A stretch of 64,000 bases of DNA from Cherax quadricarinatus (GCF_038502225.1 NC_091301.1:19662847-19726846); one strand, 5' to 3'. Positions 10,447 to 23,935 are shown, counted from the stretch's first letter. Notes: generated by a model from the sequence alone, not told the origin. Made by a program: numbers and translations.

Positions 10447-11271
10447 TTAAATAACACAGGATGACCAATTTCGAAGATATAACACCATGACACTCAATAA
10501 CCAGTCTGATTCCTTCAGATTATATTTATTACTTAAAGTTTTGAGAGTGCTCTCCAGTTTAACTCTAAACTGCTGTAAACCTTTGTAAGTGTGATCTGGG
10601 GATTTTAAATTAACAATGATATTCACTAGATCCAACCTACTTTGTTCTATATTACCATAAGTGACTTTCAACAAGTCAACTGCTTCCTTGTAAGAGTCAT
10701 CTACATTGGGAAAGGCTTGTATGAGTATGTTAGAATCTCCTCTTACCTGTCCTTTGAGGTAAAATAATTTAGTTACACAGGCTAGGTCACTCCTGTCATG
10801 CACAGCTGCTTTAAAATTAGACCAAAATTCCTCCCAATTTTCTCCAGGATTAAATACAGGTAAACATAATTCTGGGAGTTTTGGCAAAGACATCTTATTT
10901 CTTGGAGCAGACTGATTAACTGCCTGGTTTACACATTTTAATTTATTCAAAGCCTGACTTTTACAAGAAAAAATCTTTTTCTCTAATTCATAATACTGAT
11001 TAATTATAAGATCTACTTCAGTCTCATCTACACAGTTTACTAATAAATCTCCTTCATATTTGTTGTAATATAATTTGTATGAATCATATCTATTCCCCAA
11101 AGCATCTAAATACAATTTTAAATCATCAGTAGTCACAGTTTCTTGATTCATTAATTCCAAACATTTATTATATGCATTGGTTACATGACCCTTTCTAGCT
11201 TGCAGTGATGCTTTCTTTGCTCTATATTCCATATGTTTGTCTTCTATATTAATTTCCTCACTTTCAGCCAT
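10447..11271 (-). pseudogene. BEL/Pao gag N-terminal half
   Basis: This is a minus-strand reading from ATG at ~11271 (MAESEEINIEDKHMEYRAKK). It is coiled-coil-like and charged, followed by the typical BEL gag block LPKLPELCLPVFNPGENWEEFWSNF (shown from two adjoining parts), then LKVTYGN. The frame ends at SVMVLYL near 10470. The logical continuation (NKLSCKTLEW) is at ~3680, so this is the 5' half of the gag gene interrupted by the 3.7-10.44 kb insert. The role in the family is capsid/nucleocapsid formation. Confidence 0.8.
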
Positions 11272-11340
11272 GATGCAATGTATTAAATTCAACTTAATTA
11301 ATAACACTGATTACAACTTACAACACTGATACAACCTACC

Positions 11341-13208
11341 TTTGAATAAATCCTAGCTACACTTGAGCTTAGCAATTACATGTAAGAAAATTGTAATATA
11401 AATTTTAAATACACATTAATAATGCTAGCTACAATTGAGCTTAGTAATTACACATGTAAGAAAATTATAATATAAATTTTAAATGTACATTAATACAAGC
11501 CTTTAGCCAGACTTGGCTTACCAAAATTAATATTATACAAATTAATATAAATCTTTGCCAGAATTTGGCATAGCAAAATTAATATAATACACATTAATAT
11601 AATTAGCTACACTTGGTTTATCAATTACACATACACTGATATAAATCTTGGCCAGAATTGTGTTATCAAATTAATATTATACAAATTAATATAAATCCTT
11701 GCCAGAATTTGGCATAGCAAAATTAATATTATACACATTAATATAATCTTCAGTCATACTTGACTTGGCTTATCCAAATTAATATTGTAATAATTATAAT
11801 CCACTACACATTAAGTAAATTTGAGAACTTAACATCCACCTCCTTCTGTCATTTCACATATAATTATTAAGTAATTAACTAATTAATGACTTCACTAATT
11901 ACCTCCGGTTCAAGAAGGACCAATGGGCAAATTTAATGTGGAAAATTACATTTATCTGAATGTAACTCATTATGTACATAACAGTAAACGATAACAAAGA
12001 TAATTATTATTTATCAGTTACATAAACAAGTAGAAATTTGGGACACCTAGGTCACAAAAAATGCCCCCCTTCGATACCTACAACTGTCATATCCACAAAT
12101 TGCTCTAGACCTTTTAATTGCAAATGAAATATGTATCACCAGGAATTCTGGTAAATTTATAAATTTGTGGACTTTATATTAAATTAATAAAGGATTATAT
12201 ATATACACATTTACATAACAGAAGAAGAATATCTTAAAATCACTCACCAATTTGACTGGAGATTAAGGTGTATCATACTCAGAAAACCTCACTGTCTATC
12301 CATGAAAATAACACTGGCCAGAGTTACAAACATTAACAAACTTATCTGAGGTTCCTGGAGCTGTCTTGTCCAGTCGCCTGATATCTCAAGTTATGCAGGA
12401 ATGCACATCTAACAATTTCGGCTCCTATTTGAGAGGTGTCAGCCCAATTTTACCTCTAGAGCACGAAAATTCCTTCCCATTATTCACTAACGTTTTGTTG
12501 ACCAGTTCAAACATGGCGAGTCTCCTCTGCGCAGGCGCAGCTTCCCATTTTTTCTAACATAATTTTTTTTTAAATACAGTATGGCCATCTATTTACATAT
12601 AACTACTGTATTTCTGGAAAATATATACAGCATTTTCCACAATTTGTATATGTTTCGGTGTAAATCTACCGAAAAGTGTAGATTTCTGTGCAAATATAGC
12701 CTAACGTCTCAATTTCTCATTGTCATATATTCCGAAATTTGCAGATTTATCGGTGTAATTAAACTCAAATGTGTATATTTCTGTATAAACAGATGGTAGA
12801 TTGACTGGTTAATGGGGTTTAAAACCCATCGACTACATGCGGATTATTAAGGCTGCCCTTAATTAACTTTTTATTAACACCAGTCAAGAATACTTGAATC
12901 CCTAAAATAGTGATTAAATAAAACAAACTAAGCAAACATACGTCTATATATTTCGTCCCATAAAAAAATTACATAATTAATGACCCGCGTGTTGTCAATA
13001 TGTTTTAACCCCGATACAGTGTCTTGCCTTCAAAAAAATACAGTAGTTAGTTTAAAAAAATTGTGTTAAAAGAATAAAGTATTGAATAAAAATTAAAAAA
13101 AATACAGTATTGAACCTAAAAAATATAGAGGATGTAACCTTAAAAAAAATCTGTATTTAGCCTTAAAAATGCAACATTTAACGTTTAAAATACAGTGTCT
13201 AATATTGA
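11341..13208 (-). mobile_element. BEL/Pao LTR-like segment, copy 1 (with leader)
   Basis: A non-coding, AT-rich segment of ~1.87 kb ending ~70 bp before the gag start. It is almost identical to 14271-16123 (offset 2930, dropping to ~2917 after a 13-bp deletion), and its middle matches 1-111. Its position upstream of a minus-strand gag fits a 5' LTR. It begins TGAATAAATCC on the plus strand. The small ORFs inside (e.g. 12366-12557) are duplicated in copy 2 but show no recognisable protein. Confidence 0.7.
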
Positions 13209-13237
13209 AAATATTGTTGTATCCCCATCACTGCTGA

Positions 13238-14270
13238 CATTCGCGACCTAGCTGCCAGGGAGTGTGGACGTGCCTCATACCTCTCTGCTGACAGTCTAGC
13301 AAGCTATCCAGTGACGTCATGGTATTCAGCGTGAGGAGGCAGGTGAATACCGTTGGTATACAGCTTGTTCGGGGGGCGATTACGCCTGAGAATGAACAAG
13401 TTTTGCTACCTAAGATTATCCGTGACACTTATGGTATTGCGGACAAGGATTTGTACGGTGTGGCATTAAATGGCGCATACCGGATATTTGTAAAACTACT
13501 CTACGAGCCAGTGTACGAGCAGCTGGTTGAGCAATTCCAAGATCTCTGCGTAGATGTGTCCCCTGACGTGCATGTGCGTATGGTGGATGTCTCTCGACAA
13601 TATACGTGGGTGAAACTGCGCCCTTCACCTTCGTGGGTGAAATGTGCCCTTCGAGGCCGATGCAACGGATCTCCGCAGTGTTTTCAGAAGATACGAAGTG
13701 ATACACATGGCTAAACAAGGCATGCGGGTGGCTGGGGCGTATGTTGGTCTCCCAGACGGTTCGTTTACCCTTAAGATGTCTCTGCGCCAGGCCATACCAT
13801 CGTAAGTGTACCTTGATGACTTCCGCACACAGGTCATGGTGTCTTATGCTGGTCAACGACGGACGTGTCGCCTCTGCGGTGAATTTGATCATATGGCAGC
13901 AGAATGTGGGCAGCGCGGGCAGGCCAGAAGGCCAGCCGGTGGATCAACGAATGACGATGGGCAGGAGGCTCCCATACGTGGACGAAAAGGAGATGGTGGC
14001 CACGGTCGGCTTTGGAGTGAGGAGATTGAGGAGCCAGTGGTGGTGTCGAATCTGGAGCTGTCGTCTCTCGAGTCACCTGCATCGCCGGTGGTACAGCAGG
14101 CTTCCGGGGAAGACCAGGTGATGGTGGTATAGGTTGCTCAGTTGCGTTGGGAATGTCGCGGGTGGAGTCTTTTGGTGGGAGATTCTGTGGGGTGTGTTTG
14201 CCCTTCCTCCTGTGTCTGGGTCCTGCTCATTTTCATTGCTTCTCGTTCCTCCTTGCGTCTCTGTACCCTC
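13238..14270 (+). pseudogene. Tx1 copy 3: 5' UTR plus broken ORF1, 3'-truncated
   Basis: It starts CATTCGC like the other Tx1 copies. The ORF1 ATG is at 13319 (MVFSVRRQVNTVGIQLVRG). The frame breaks near 13620, where a small tandem duplication of the gtgaaa...gcccttc stretch replaces the NVPFEA region. It resumes with a stop just before YLDDFRTQ at 13806 and retains an intact zinc knuckle (CRLCGEFDHMAAEC). ORF1 ends at 14132 and the sequence stops matching a LINE at ~14270, with no ORF2. A LINE with its 5' end but not its 3' end is unusual. It is bracketed by two LTR-like copies. Confidence 0.75.
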
Positions 14271-16125
14271 TTTGAATAAATCCTAGCTACACTTGAGCTT
14301 AGCAATTACATGTAAGAAAATTGTAATATAAATTTTAAATACACATTAATAATGCTAGCTACAATTGAGCTTAGTAATTACACATGTAAGAAAATTATAA
14401 TATAAATTTTAAATGTACATTAATACAAGCCTTTAGCCAGACTTGGCTTACCAAAATTAATATTATACAAATTGCCAGAATTTGGCATAGCAAAATTAAT
14501 ATAATACACATTAATATAATTAGCTACACTTGGCTTATCAATTACACATACACTGATATAAATCTTGGCCAGAATTGTGTTATCAAATTAATATTATACA
14601 AATTAATATAAATCCTTGCCAGAATTTGGCATAGCAAAATTAATATTATACACATTAATATAATCTTCAGTCATACTTGACTTGGCTTATCCAAATTAAT
14701 ATTGTAATAATTATAATCCACTACACATTAAGTAAATTTGAGAACTTAACATCCACCTCCTTCTGTCATTTCACATATAATTATTAAGTAATTAACTAAT
14801 TAATGACTTCACTAATTACCTCCGGTTCAAGAAGGACCAATGGGCAAATTTAATGTGGAAAATTACATTTATCTGAATGTAACTCATTATGTACATAACA
14901 GTAAACGATAACAAAGATAATTATTATTTATCAGTTACATAAACAAGTAGAAATTTGGGACACCTAGGTCACAAAAAATGCCCCCCTTCGATACCTACAA
15001 CTGTCATATCCACAAATTGCTCTAGACCTTTTAATTGCAAATGAAATATGTATCACCAGGAATTCTGGTAAATATATAAATTTGTGGACTTTATATTAAA
15101 TTAATAAAGGATTATATATATACACATTTACATAACAGAAGGAGAATATCTTAAAATCACTCACCAATTTGACTGGAGATTAAGGTGCATCATACTCAGA
15201 AAACCTCACTGTCTATCCATGAAAATAACACTGGCCAGAGTTACAAACATAAACAAACTTATCTGAGGTTCCTGGAGCTGTTTTGTCCAGTCGCCTGATA
15301 TCTCAAGTTATGCAGGAATGCACATCCAACAATTTCGGCTCCTATTTGAGAGGTGTCAGCCCAATTTTACCTCTAGAGCACGAAAATTCCTTCCCATTAT
15401 TCACTAACGTTTTGTTGACCAGTTCAAACATGGCGAGTCTCCTCTGCGCAGGCGCAGCTTCCCATTTTTTCTAACATAATTTTTTTTATATACAGTATGG
15501 CCATCTATTTACATATAACTACTGTATTTCTGGAAAATATATACAGCATTTTCCACAATTTGTATATGTTTCGGTGTAAATCTACCGAAAAGTGTAGATT
15601 TCTGTGCAAATATAGCCTAACGTCTCAATTTCTCATTGTCATATATTCCGAAATTTGCAGATTTATCGGTGTAATTAAACTCAAATGTGTATATTTCTGT
15701 ATAAACAGATGGTAGATTGACTGGTTAACGGGGTTTAAAACCCATCGACTACACTCGGATTATTAAGGCTGCCCTTAATTAACTTTTTATTAACACCAGT
15801 CAAGAATACTTGAATCCCTAAAATAGTGATTAAATCAAACAAACTAAGCAAACATACCTCTATATATTTCGTCCCATAAAAAAATTACATAATTAATGAC
15901 CCGCGTGTTGTCAATATGTTTTAACCCCGATACAGTGTCTTGCCTTCAAAAAAATACAGTAGTTAGTTTAAAAAAATTGTGTTAAAAGAATAAAGTATTG
16001 AATAAAAATTAAAAAAAATACAGTATTGAACCTAAAAAATATACAGGATGTAACCTTAAAAAAATCTGTATTTAGCCTTAAAAATGCAACATTTAACGTT
16101 TAAAATACAGTGTCTAATATTGAAA
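14271..16125 (-). mobile_element. BEL/Pao LTR-like segment, copy 2
   Basis: Direct duplicate of 11341-13208. On the plus strand it begins TGAATAAATCC (14272) and ends GAAAATACA (16125), a TG...CA pair expected of an LTR of ~1.85 kb. It differs from copy 1 by scattered substitutions and one 13-bp deletion near 14470. No gag lies beside it; its left neighbour is the Tx1 ORF1 fragment. Confidence 0.7.
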
Positions 16126-16182
16126 ATACAATATATAAACTTAAAAAATCACATGAGTTCTGAAACCCATCTGAGATTATTA

Positions 16183-16198
16183 TTATTTTTTTTAATTT

Positions 16199-16278
<80 letters not shown>

Positions 16279-16287
16279 TTTAATTTG

Positions 16288-16345
<58 letters not shown>

Positions 16346-16354
16346 TTTAATTTG

Positions 16355-16414
<60 letters not shown>

Positions 16415-16443
16415 TGTTATTATTATTATTTTTTTAAATTGTA

Positions 16444-16491
<48 letters not shown>
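16183..16491. repeat. (TTA)n trinucleotide microsatellite
   Basis: About 300 bp of ATT/TTA repeats, interrupted three times by a tttttaatttgcatt-like block (~16276, ~16343) or a related block (~16430). This gives a loose higher-order structure. Confidence 0.95.
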
Positions 16492-16493
<2 letters not shown>

Positions 16494-16769
16494 ATAAAGA
16501 AGCACTATCCTGTATGATTTCAATAGATCTTGAGAAATAGGAGGTAATAGATCTGAATCAGGAAAAGGATATTGTGGCTCTAGTTCCGTGGATTGAAAGC
16601 TCTTCTCCTCAACCAAGGCACCCCCACTTCATTGATGGGATAGAACAACTGATAGATTGATGGAATAAGTGGTAGATAGAGCAAGTGGTAGACTGATAAA
16701 ACAAGAGAATGACTGATATAATAAGTGGTAGACTGATAAAACAAGTGAAACGGGGAAGGTATAACACTC

Positions 16770-18006
16770 CATTGTCAACACCTGGAGGCACAACACTATA
16801 TTATCAACGACTGGAGGTACAATACTCCATCATCAACGCCTGGAGGTGCAACATTCCATCATCAATGACTGGAGGTACAACACTCCATCATCAACACCTG
16901 GAGGTACAACACTATATTATCAACGACTGGAGGTACAATACTCCATCATCAACACCTGGAGGTACAACACTATATCATCAACGACTGGAGGTACAGCACT
17001 CCATCATCAACACTTGGAGGTACAACACTCCATCATCAATAACTGGAGGTACAACACTCCATCGTCAGCGACTGGAGGTACAATACTCCATCATCAACAC
17101 CTGGAGGTACAGTATTCCATCATCAATGACTTGAGGTACAACACTCCATCATCAACATCTGGAGGTACAACACTACATCATCAACACCTGGAGGTACACC
17201 ACTACATCATCAACACCTGTAGGTACAATACTACATCGTCAACGCCTGGAGGTACAACGCTACGTCATCAACAACTGGAGGTACAACACTCCATCATCAA
17301 CGCATGGAGGTACAACATTCCATCATCAATGACTGGAGGTACAACACTCCATCATCAACGCCTGGAGGTACAACATTCCATCATCAATGACTGGAGGTAC
17401 AACACTCCATCATCAATAACTGGAGGTACAACACTCCATCATCAACGCCTGGAGGTACAACATTCCATCATCAACGCCTGGAGATACAACACTCCATCAT
17501 CAGCAACTGGAAGTACAACACTCCATCATCAATGACTGGAGGTACAATACTCCATCATCAACGCCTGGAGGTACAACATTCCATCATCAATGACTGGAGG
17601 TACAACACTCCATCATCAACGCCTGGAGATACAACACTCCATCATCAGCAACTGGAAGTACAACACTCCATCATCAATGACTGGAGGTACAATACTCCAT
17701 CATCAACGCCTGGAGATACAACACTCCATCATCAGCGCCTGGAGGTGCAACATTCCATCATCAACGACTGGAGGTACAACGCTCCATCATCAACGCCTGG
17801 AGGCACAACACTCCATCATCAACGCCTAGAGGTGCAACATTCCATCATCAACGACTGGAGGTACAACACTCCATCATCAACGCCTGGAGGTACAGCACTC
17901 CATCATCAACGCCTGGAGGTACAACAGTCCATCATCAGTGACAGGAGGTACAACTTCATCATCAACGCCTGTAGGTACAACATTCCATCATCAACGCCTG
18001 GAGGCC
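16770..18006. repeat. 29-bp minisatellite, ~42 units
   Basis: Tandem units built on ggaggtacaacactccatc followed by atcaacgcct or atcaatgact. Because 29 is not a multiple of 3, translation cycles through all three frames and gives a 29-residue super-repeat (LEVQHSIIN..., YNTPSS..., GGTTLHHQ). This explains the long spurious ORFs. Two unit types (cgcct and cgact/tgact ends) alternate in parts of the array. Confidence 0.95.
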
Positions 18007-18415
18007 GCCTCAGCTTCAAACCTCCAGTGATTACTCTCGTAATGCCGTCCAATCCCACTCAACTCATTAAGTATTCATGAAAATCCTTCCAGTGGCACTT
18101 AACGATCAGCAAGTCTCCCGGAATGGCTTATTGTTGAAGGAAGACGGCGGCTAATAGTGCCTATCGCCTCCCCCGGGCGGGATGGCACTAGAAGGGGCTG
18201 GTGAGATGGGGATAGATCTTTGGGAGTGGGTGAGGTGGGGTATAGGGGAGGGAAGGGCTAGGAGGGCTGACGGGACATCCCAGGGGGTTGAACCATCCTG
18301 TTATCGTTGTTTACATGTGCCCTGTGCTCTGTCAGCGAAGATATTTACAGTCTTGCTGTAAAACACAGCAGCTACACGAACGCAACCATGTTGCCACCGG
18401 GCGGGATGTACTGGA
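18007..18415. other. Unique-looking spacer, nothing recognised
   Basis: GC-richer non-repetitive sequence between two minisatellites. I see no supported gene. Confidence 0.4.
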
Positions 18416-18552
18416 AAGCCAGTGGAGTGGACAGGTAAGACAGTGGAGTGGATCGATAAGACAGTGGAGAGGACCGGTAAACAGTGGAGTGGACAGGTAA
18501 GACAGTGGAGTGGACCGGTAAGACAGTGGAGTGGACAGGTAAGCCAGTGGAC
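18416..18552 (+). repeat. 21-bp minisatellite with splice-donor-like units
   Basis: Six to seven units of a ~21-bp repeat (cagtggagtggacaggtaag and variants with gatcgataag, gaccggtaag). Three units contain the exact 5' splice-site consensus CAGGTAAG. Confidence 0.9.
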
Positions 18553-18689
18553 GGCGTTGGTCACATGACCAAAACCTGCACTGAGAAATCCATCACATGA
18601 TTAAATACCAGCGTCAGCAGGAACTTTTCGATTTTTCCTGACAAAAACAATACAAAGTCTCTAAGACGGTTTTTGAGAGAGATTAATAC

Positions 18690-21600
18690 TGATAACTGTG
18701 TGTGGGAGGCAGTGATATACATCTGTGTGTGGGAGGCAGTGATATACAACTGTGTGTGGGAGGCAGTGATATACAACTGTGTGTGGGAGGCAGTGATATA
18801 CAACTGTGTGTGGGAGGCAGTGATATACATCTATGTGTGGGAGGCAGTGATGTACAACTGTGTGTTGGAGGCAGTGATATACAACTGTGGGAGGCAGTGA
18901 TATATAACTGTGTGTGGGAGGCAGTGATATACAACTGTGGGAGGCAGTGATATATAACTGTGTGTGGGAGGCAGTGATATACAACTGTGGGAGGCAGTGA
19001 TATATAACTGTGTGTGGGAGGCAGTGATATACAACTGTGGGAGGCAGTGATATATAACTGTGTGTGGGAGGCAGTGATATACAACTGTGGGAGGCAGTGA
19101 TATATAACTGTGTGTGGGAGGCAGTGATATACAACTATGTGTGGGAGGCAGTGATATACAACTATGTGTGGGAGGCAGTGATATACAACTGTGTGTGGGG
19201 GCAGTGATATACAACTGTGTGTTGGAGGCAGTGATATACAACTGTGTGTGGGAGGCAGTGATATACAACTGTGGGAGGCAGTGATATACAACTGTATGTG
19301 GGAGGCAGTGATATACAACTGTATGTGGGAGGCAGTGATATACAACTGTATGTGGGAGGCAGTGATATACAACTGTGTTTGGGAGGCAGTGATATACAAC
19401 TGTATGTGGGAGGCAGTGATATACAACTGTGTGTGGGAGGCAGTGATATACAACTGTATGTGGGAGGCAGTGATATACAACTGTGTTTGGGAGGCAGTGA
19501 TATACAACTGTGGGAGGCAGTGATATATAACTGTGTGTGTGAGGCAGTGATATACAACTGTGTGTGGGAGGCAGTGATACACAACTGTGTGTGGGAGGCA
19601 GTGATATACAACTGTGTGTGGGAGGCAGTGATATACAACTGTGTGTGGGAGGCAGTGATACACAACTGTGTGTGGGAGGCAGTGATATACAACTGTGTGT
19701 GGGAGGCAGTGATATATAACTGTGTGTGGGAGGCAGTGATATACAACTATGTGTGGGAGGCAGTGATATACAACTGTGTGTGGGGGCAGTGATATACAAC
19801 TGTGTGTGGGAGGCAGTGATATACAACTGTGTGTGGGAGGCAGTGATATACAACTGTGTGTGGGAGGCAGTGATATACAACTGTGGGAGGCAGTGATAAA
19901 TAACTGCGTGTGGGAGGCAGTGATATTCAACTATGTGTGGGAGGCAGTGATATACAACTATGTGTGGGAGGCAGTGATATACAACTGTGGGAGGCAGTGA
20001 TATATAACTGCGTGTGTGAGGCAGTGATATTCAACTATGTGTGGGAGGCAGTGATATACAACTATGTGTGGGAGGCAGTGATATATAACTGTGTGTGGGA
20101 GGCAGTGATATACAACTGTGTGTGGGAGGCAGTGATATACAACTGTGTGTGGGAGGCAGTGATATACAACTGTGGGAGGCAGTGATATATAACTGCGTGT
20201 AGGAGGCAGTGATATTCAACTATGTGTGGGAGGCAGTGATATACAACTATGTGTGGGAGGCAGTGATATATAACTGTGTGTGGGAGGCAGTGATATACAA
20301 CTATGTGTGGGAGGCAGTGATATACAACTATGTGTGGGAGGCAGTGATATACAACTGTGTGTGGGGCAGTGATATACAACTGTGTGTTGGAGGCAGTGAT
20401 ATACAACTGTATGTGGGAGGCAGTGATATACAACTGTGTGTGGGAGGCAGTGATATACAACTGTGTGTGTGAGGCAGTGATATACAACTGTGGGAGGCAG
20501 TGATATACAACTGTGGGAGGCAGTGATATATAACTGTGTGTGAGGCAGTGATATACAACTGTGTGTGGGAGGCAGTGATATACAACTGTGTGTGGGAGGC
20601 AGTGATATACAACTGTGGGAGGCAGTGATATATAACTGTGTGTGTGAGGCAGTGATATATAACTGTGTGTGGGAGGCAGTGATATACAACTGTGTGTGGT
20701 AGGCAGTGATATATAAATGTGTGTGGGAGGCAGTGATATATAACTGTGTGTGGGAGGCAGTGATATACAACTGTGTGTGGGAGGCAGCGATATATAACTG
20801 TGTGTGGGAGGCAGTGATATATAACTGTGTGTGGGAGGCAGTGATATACAACTGTGTGTGGGAGGCAGTGATATATAACTGTGTGTGGGAGGCAGTGATA
20901 TACAACTGTGTGTGGGAGGCAGTGATATACAACTGTGTGTGGGAGGCAGTGATATACAACTATGTGTGGGAGGCAGTGATATACAACTGTGTGTGGGAGG
21001 CAGTGATATACAACTGTGTTTGGGAGGCAGTGATATACAACTGTGGGAGGCAGTGATATATAACTGTGTGTGGGAGGCAGTGATATACAACTATGTGTGG
21101 GAGGCAGTGATATACAACTATGTGTGGGAGGCAGTGATATATAACTGTGCGTGGGAGGCAGTGATATACAACTGTGTGTGGGAGGCAGTGATACACAACT
21201 GTGTGTGGGAGGCAGTGATATACAACTGTGTGTGGGAGGCAGTGATATACAACTGTGTGTGGGAGGCAGTGATATACAACTGTGTGTGGGAGGCAATGAT
21301 ATACAACTGTGTGTGGGTGGCAGTGATATACAACTGTGTGTGGGAGGCAGTGATATACAACTATGTGTGGGAGGCAGTGATATACAACTATGTGTGGGAG
21401 GCAGTGATATACAACTGTGTGTGGGGGCAGTGATATACAACTGTGTGTGGGAGGCAGTGATATACAACTGTGTGTGGGAGGCAGTGATATACAACTGTGT
21501 GTGGGAGGCAGTGATATACAACTGTGTTTGGGAGGCAGTGATATACAACTGTGGGAGGCAGTGATATATAACTGTGTGTGGGAGGCAGTGATATACAACT

Positions 21601-23935
21601 ATGTGTGGGAGGCAGTTATATACAACTATGTGTGGGAGGCAGTGATATACAACTGTGGGAGGCAGTGATATATAACTGTGTGTGGGAGGCAGTGATATAT
21701 AACTGTGCGTGGGAGGCAGTGATATACAACTGTGTGTGGGAGGCAGTGATATACAACTGTGGGAGGCAGTGATATATAACTGTGTGTGGGAGGCAGTGAT
21801 ATACAACTGTGTGTGGGAGGCAGTGATATACAACTCTGTGTGGGAGGCAGTGATATACAACTGTGTGTGGGAGGCAGTGATATACAACTGTGTGTGGGAG
21901 GCAGTGATATACAACTGTGTGTGGGAGGCAGTGATATACAACTGTGTGTGGGAGGCAGTGATATACAACTGTGTGTGGGAGGCAGTGATATACAACTGTG
22001 TGTGGGAGGCAATGATATACAACTGTGTGTGGGTCGCAGTGATATACATCTGTGTGTGGGAGGCAGTGATATACAACTGTGGGAGGCAGTGATATATAAC
22101 TGTGTGTGGGAGGCAGTGATATACAACTGTGGGAGGCAGTGATATATAACTGTGTGTGGGAGGCAGTGATATATAACTGTGTGTGGGAGGCAGTGATATA
22201 TAACTGTGTGTGGGAGGCAGTGATATACAACTGCGTGTGGGGAGCAGTGATATACAACTGTGTGTGGGAGGCAGTGATATACATCTATGTGTGGGAGGCA
22301 GTGATGTACAACTGTGGGAGGCAGTGATATATAACTGTGTGTGGGAGGCAGTGATATACAACTGTGTGTGTGAGGCAGTGATATATAACTGTGTGTGGGA
22401 GGCAGTGATATTCAACTGTGTGTGGGGGCAGTGATATACAACTGTGTGTGGGGGCAGTGATATACAACTGTGTGTGTGAGGCAGTGATATTCAACTGTGT
22501 GTAGGAGGCAGTGATATTCAAATGTGTGTGGGGGCAGTGATATTCAACTGTGTGTGGGAGGCAGTGATATACAACTGTGTGTGGGAGGCAGTGATATATA
22601 ACTGTGTGTGGGAGGCAGTGATATACAACTGTGTGTGTGAGGCAGTGATATACAACTGTGTGTGGGAGGCAGTGATATTCAACTGTGTGTGGGAGGCAGT
22701 GATATACAACTGTGTGTGGGAGGCAGTGATATATAACTGTGTGTGGGAGGCAGTGATATACAACTGTGTGTGGGAGGCAGTGATATATAACTGTGTGTGG
22801 GAGGCAGTGATATTCAACTGTGTGTGGGGGCAGTGATATACAACTGTGTGTGGGAGGCAGTGATATATAACTGTGTGTGGGGGCAGTGATATACAACTGT
22901 GTGTGGGAGGCAGTGATATATAACTGTGTGTGGGAGGCAGTGATATACAACTGTGTGTGGGCGGCAGTGATATATAACTGTGTGTGGGAGGCAGTGGTAT
23001 TCAACTGTGTGTGGGAGGCAGTGATATATAACTGTGTGTGGGAGGCAGTGATATACAACTGTGTGTGGGAGGCAGTGATATATAACTGTGTGTGGGAGGC
23101 AGTGATATTCAACTGTGTGTGGGGGCAGTGATATACAACTGTGTGTGGGAGGCAGTGATATACAACTGTGTGTGGTAGGCAGTGATATACAACTGTGTGT
23201 GGGAGGCAGTGATATTCAACTGTGTGTGGGAGGCAGTGATATACAACTGTGTGTGGGAGGCAGTGATATGTAACTGTGTGTGGGAGGCAGTGATATACAA
23301 CTGTGTGTGGGAGGCAGTGATATATAACTGTGTGTGGGAGGCAGTGATATACAACTGTGTGTGGTAGGCAGTGATATACAACTGTGTGTGGGAGGCAGTG
23401 ATATACAACTGTGTGTGGGAGGCAGTGATATACAACTGTGTGTGGGAGGCAGTGATATACAACTGTGTGTGGGAGGCAGTGATATATAACTGTGTGTGGG
23501 AGGCAGTGATATACAATTGTGTGTGGGAGGCAGTGATATACAACTGTGTGTGGGGGCAGTGATATACAACTGTGTGTGGGAGGCAGTGATATACAACTGA
23601 GTGTGGGAGGCAGTGATATACAACTGTGTGTGGTAGGCAGTGATATACAACTGTGTGTGGGAGGCAGTGATATACAACTGTGTGTGGGAGGCAGTGATAT
23701 ACAACTGTGTGTGGGAGGCAGTGATATTCAACTGTGTGTGGGGGCAGTGATATACAACTGTGTGTGGGAGGCAGTGATATACAACTGTGTGTGGTAGGCA
23801 GTGATATACAACTGTGTGTGGGAGGCAGTGATATATAACTGTGTGTGGGAGGCAGTGATATACAATTGTGTGTGGGAGGCAGTGATATACAACTGTGTGT
23901 GGGAGGCAGTGATATACAACTGTGTGTGGGAGGTT
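18690..23935. repeat. 27-bp minisatellite, ~5.2 kb
   Basis: About 195-200 tandem units containing gtgatatacaactgtg followed by tgtgggaggca. Since 27 is 3x9, it reads as nine-residue repeats on both strands (EAVIYNCVW and VGGSDIQLC on plus; ITASHTQLY, CISLPPTHS and VVYHCLPHT on minus). That produces ORFs of up to 695 codons with no sign of a real protein. Variants are a 23-bp unit lacking tgtg, a 26-bp unit (tgtgggggca), tatata/tattca changes and a cgtg change. From ~18870 to 19120, 23-bp and 27-bp units alternate as a 50-bp higher-order repeat. Confidence 0.97.

Noticed and set aside
12366..12799. Small ORFs (63 and 72 codons) conserved at 15283-15715
   Set aside because: They are conserved only because the whole 1.86-kb segment is duplicated; no protein features.
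18683..22415. ORFs of 415 and 695 codons on the minus strand in the 27-bp array
   Set aside because: Pure consequence of a stop-free unit whose length is a multiple of three. All frames on both strands show equal repeats, there is no start context and no non-repeat domain.
16770..23935. CRISPR-like array of direct repeats
   Set aside because: The units are contiguous with no unique spacers, and the context is eukaryotic.
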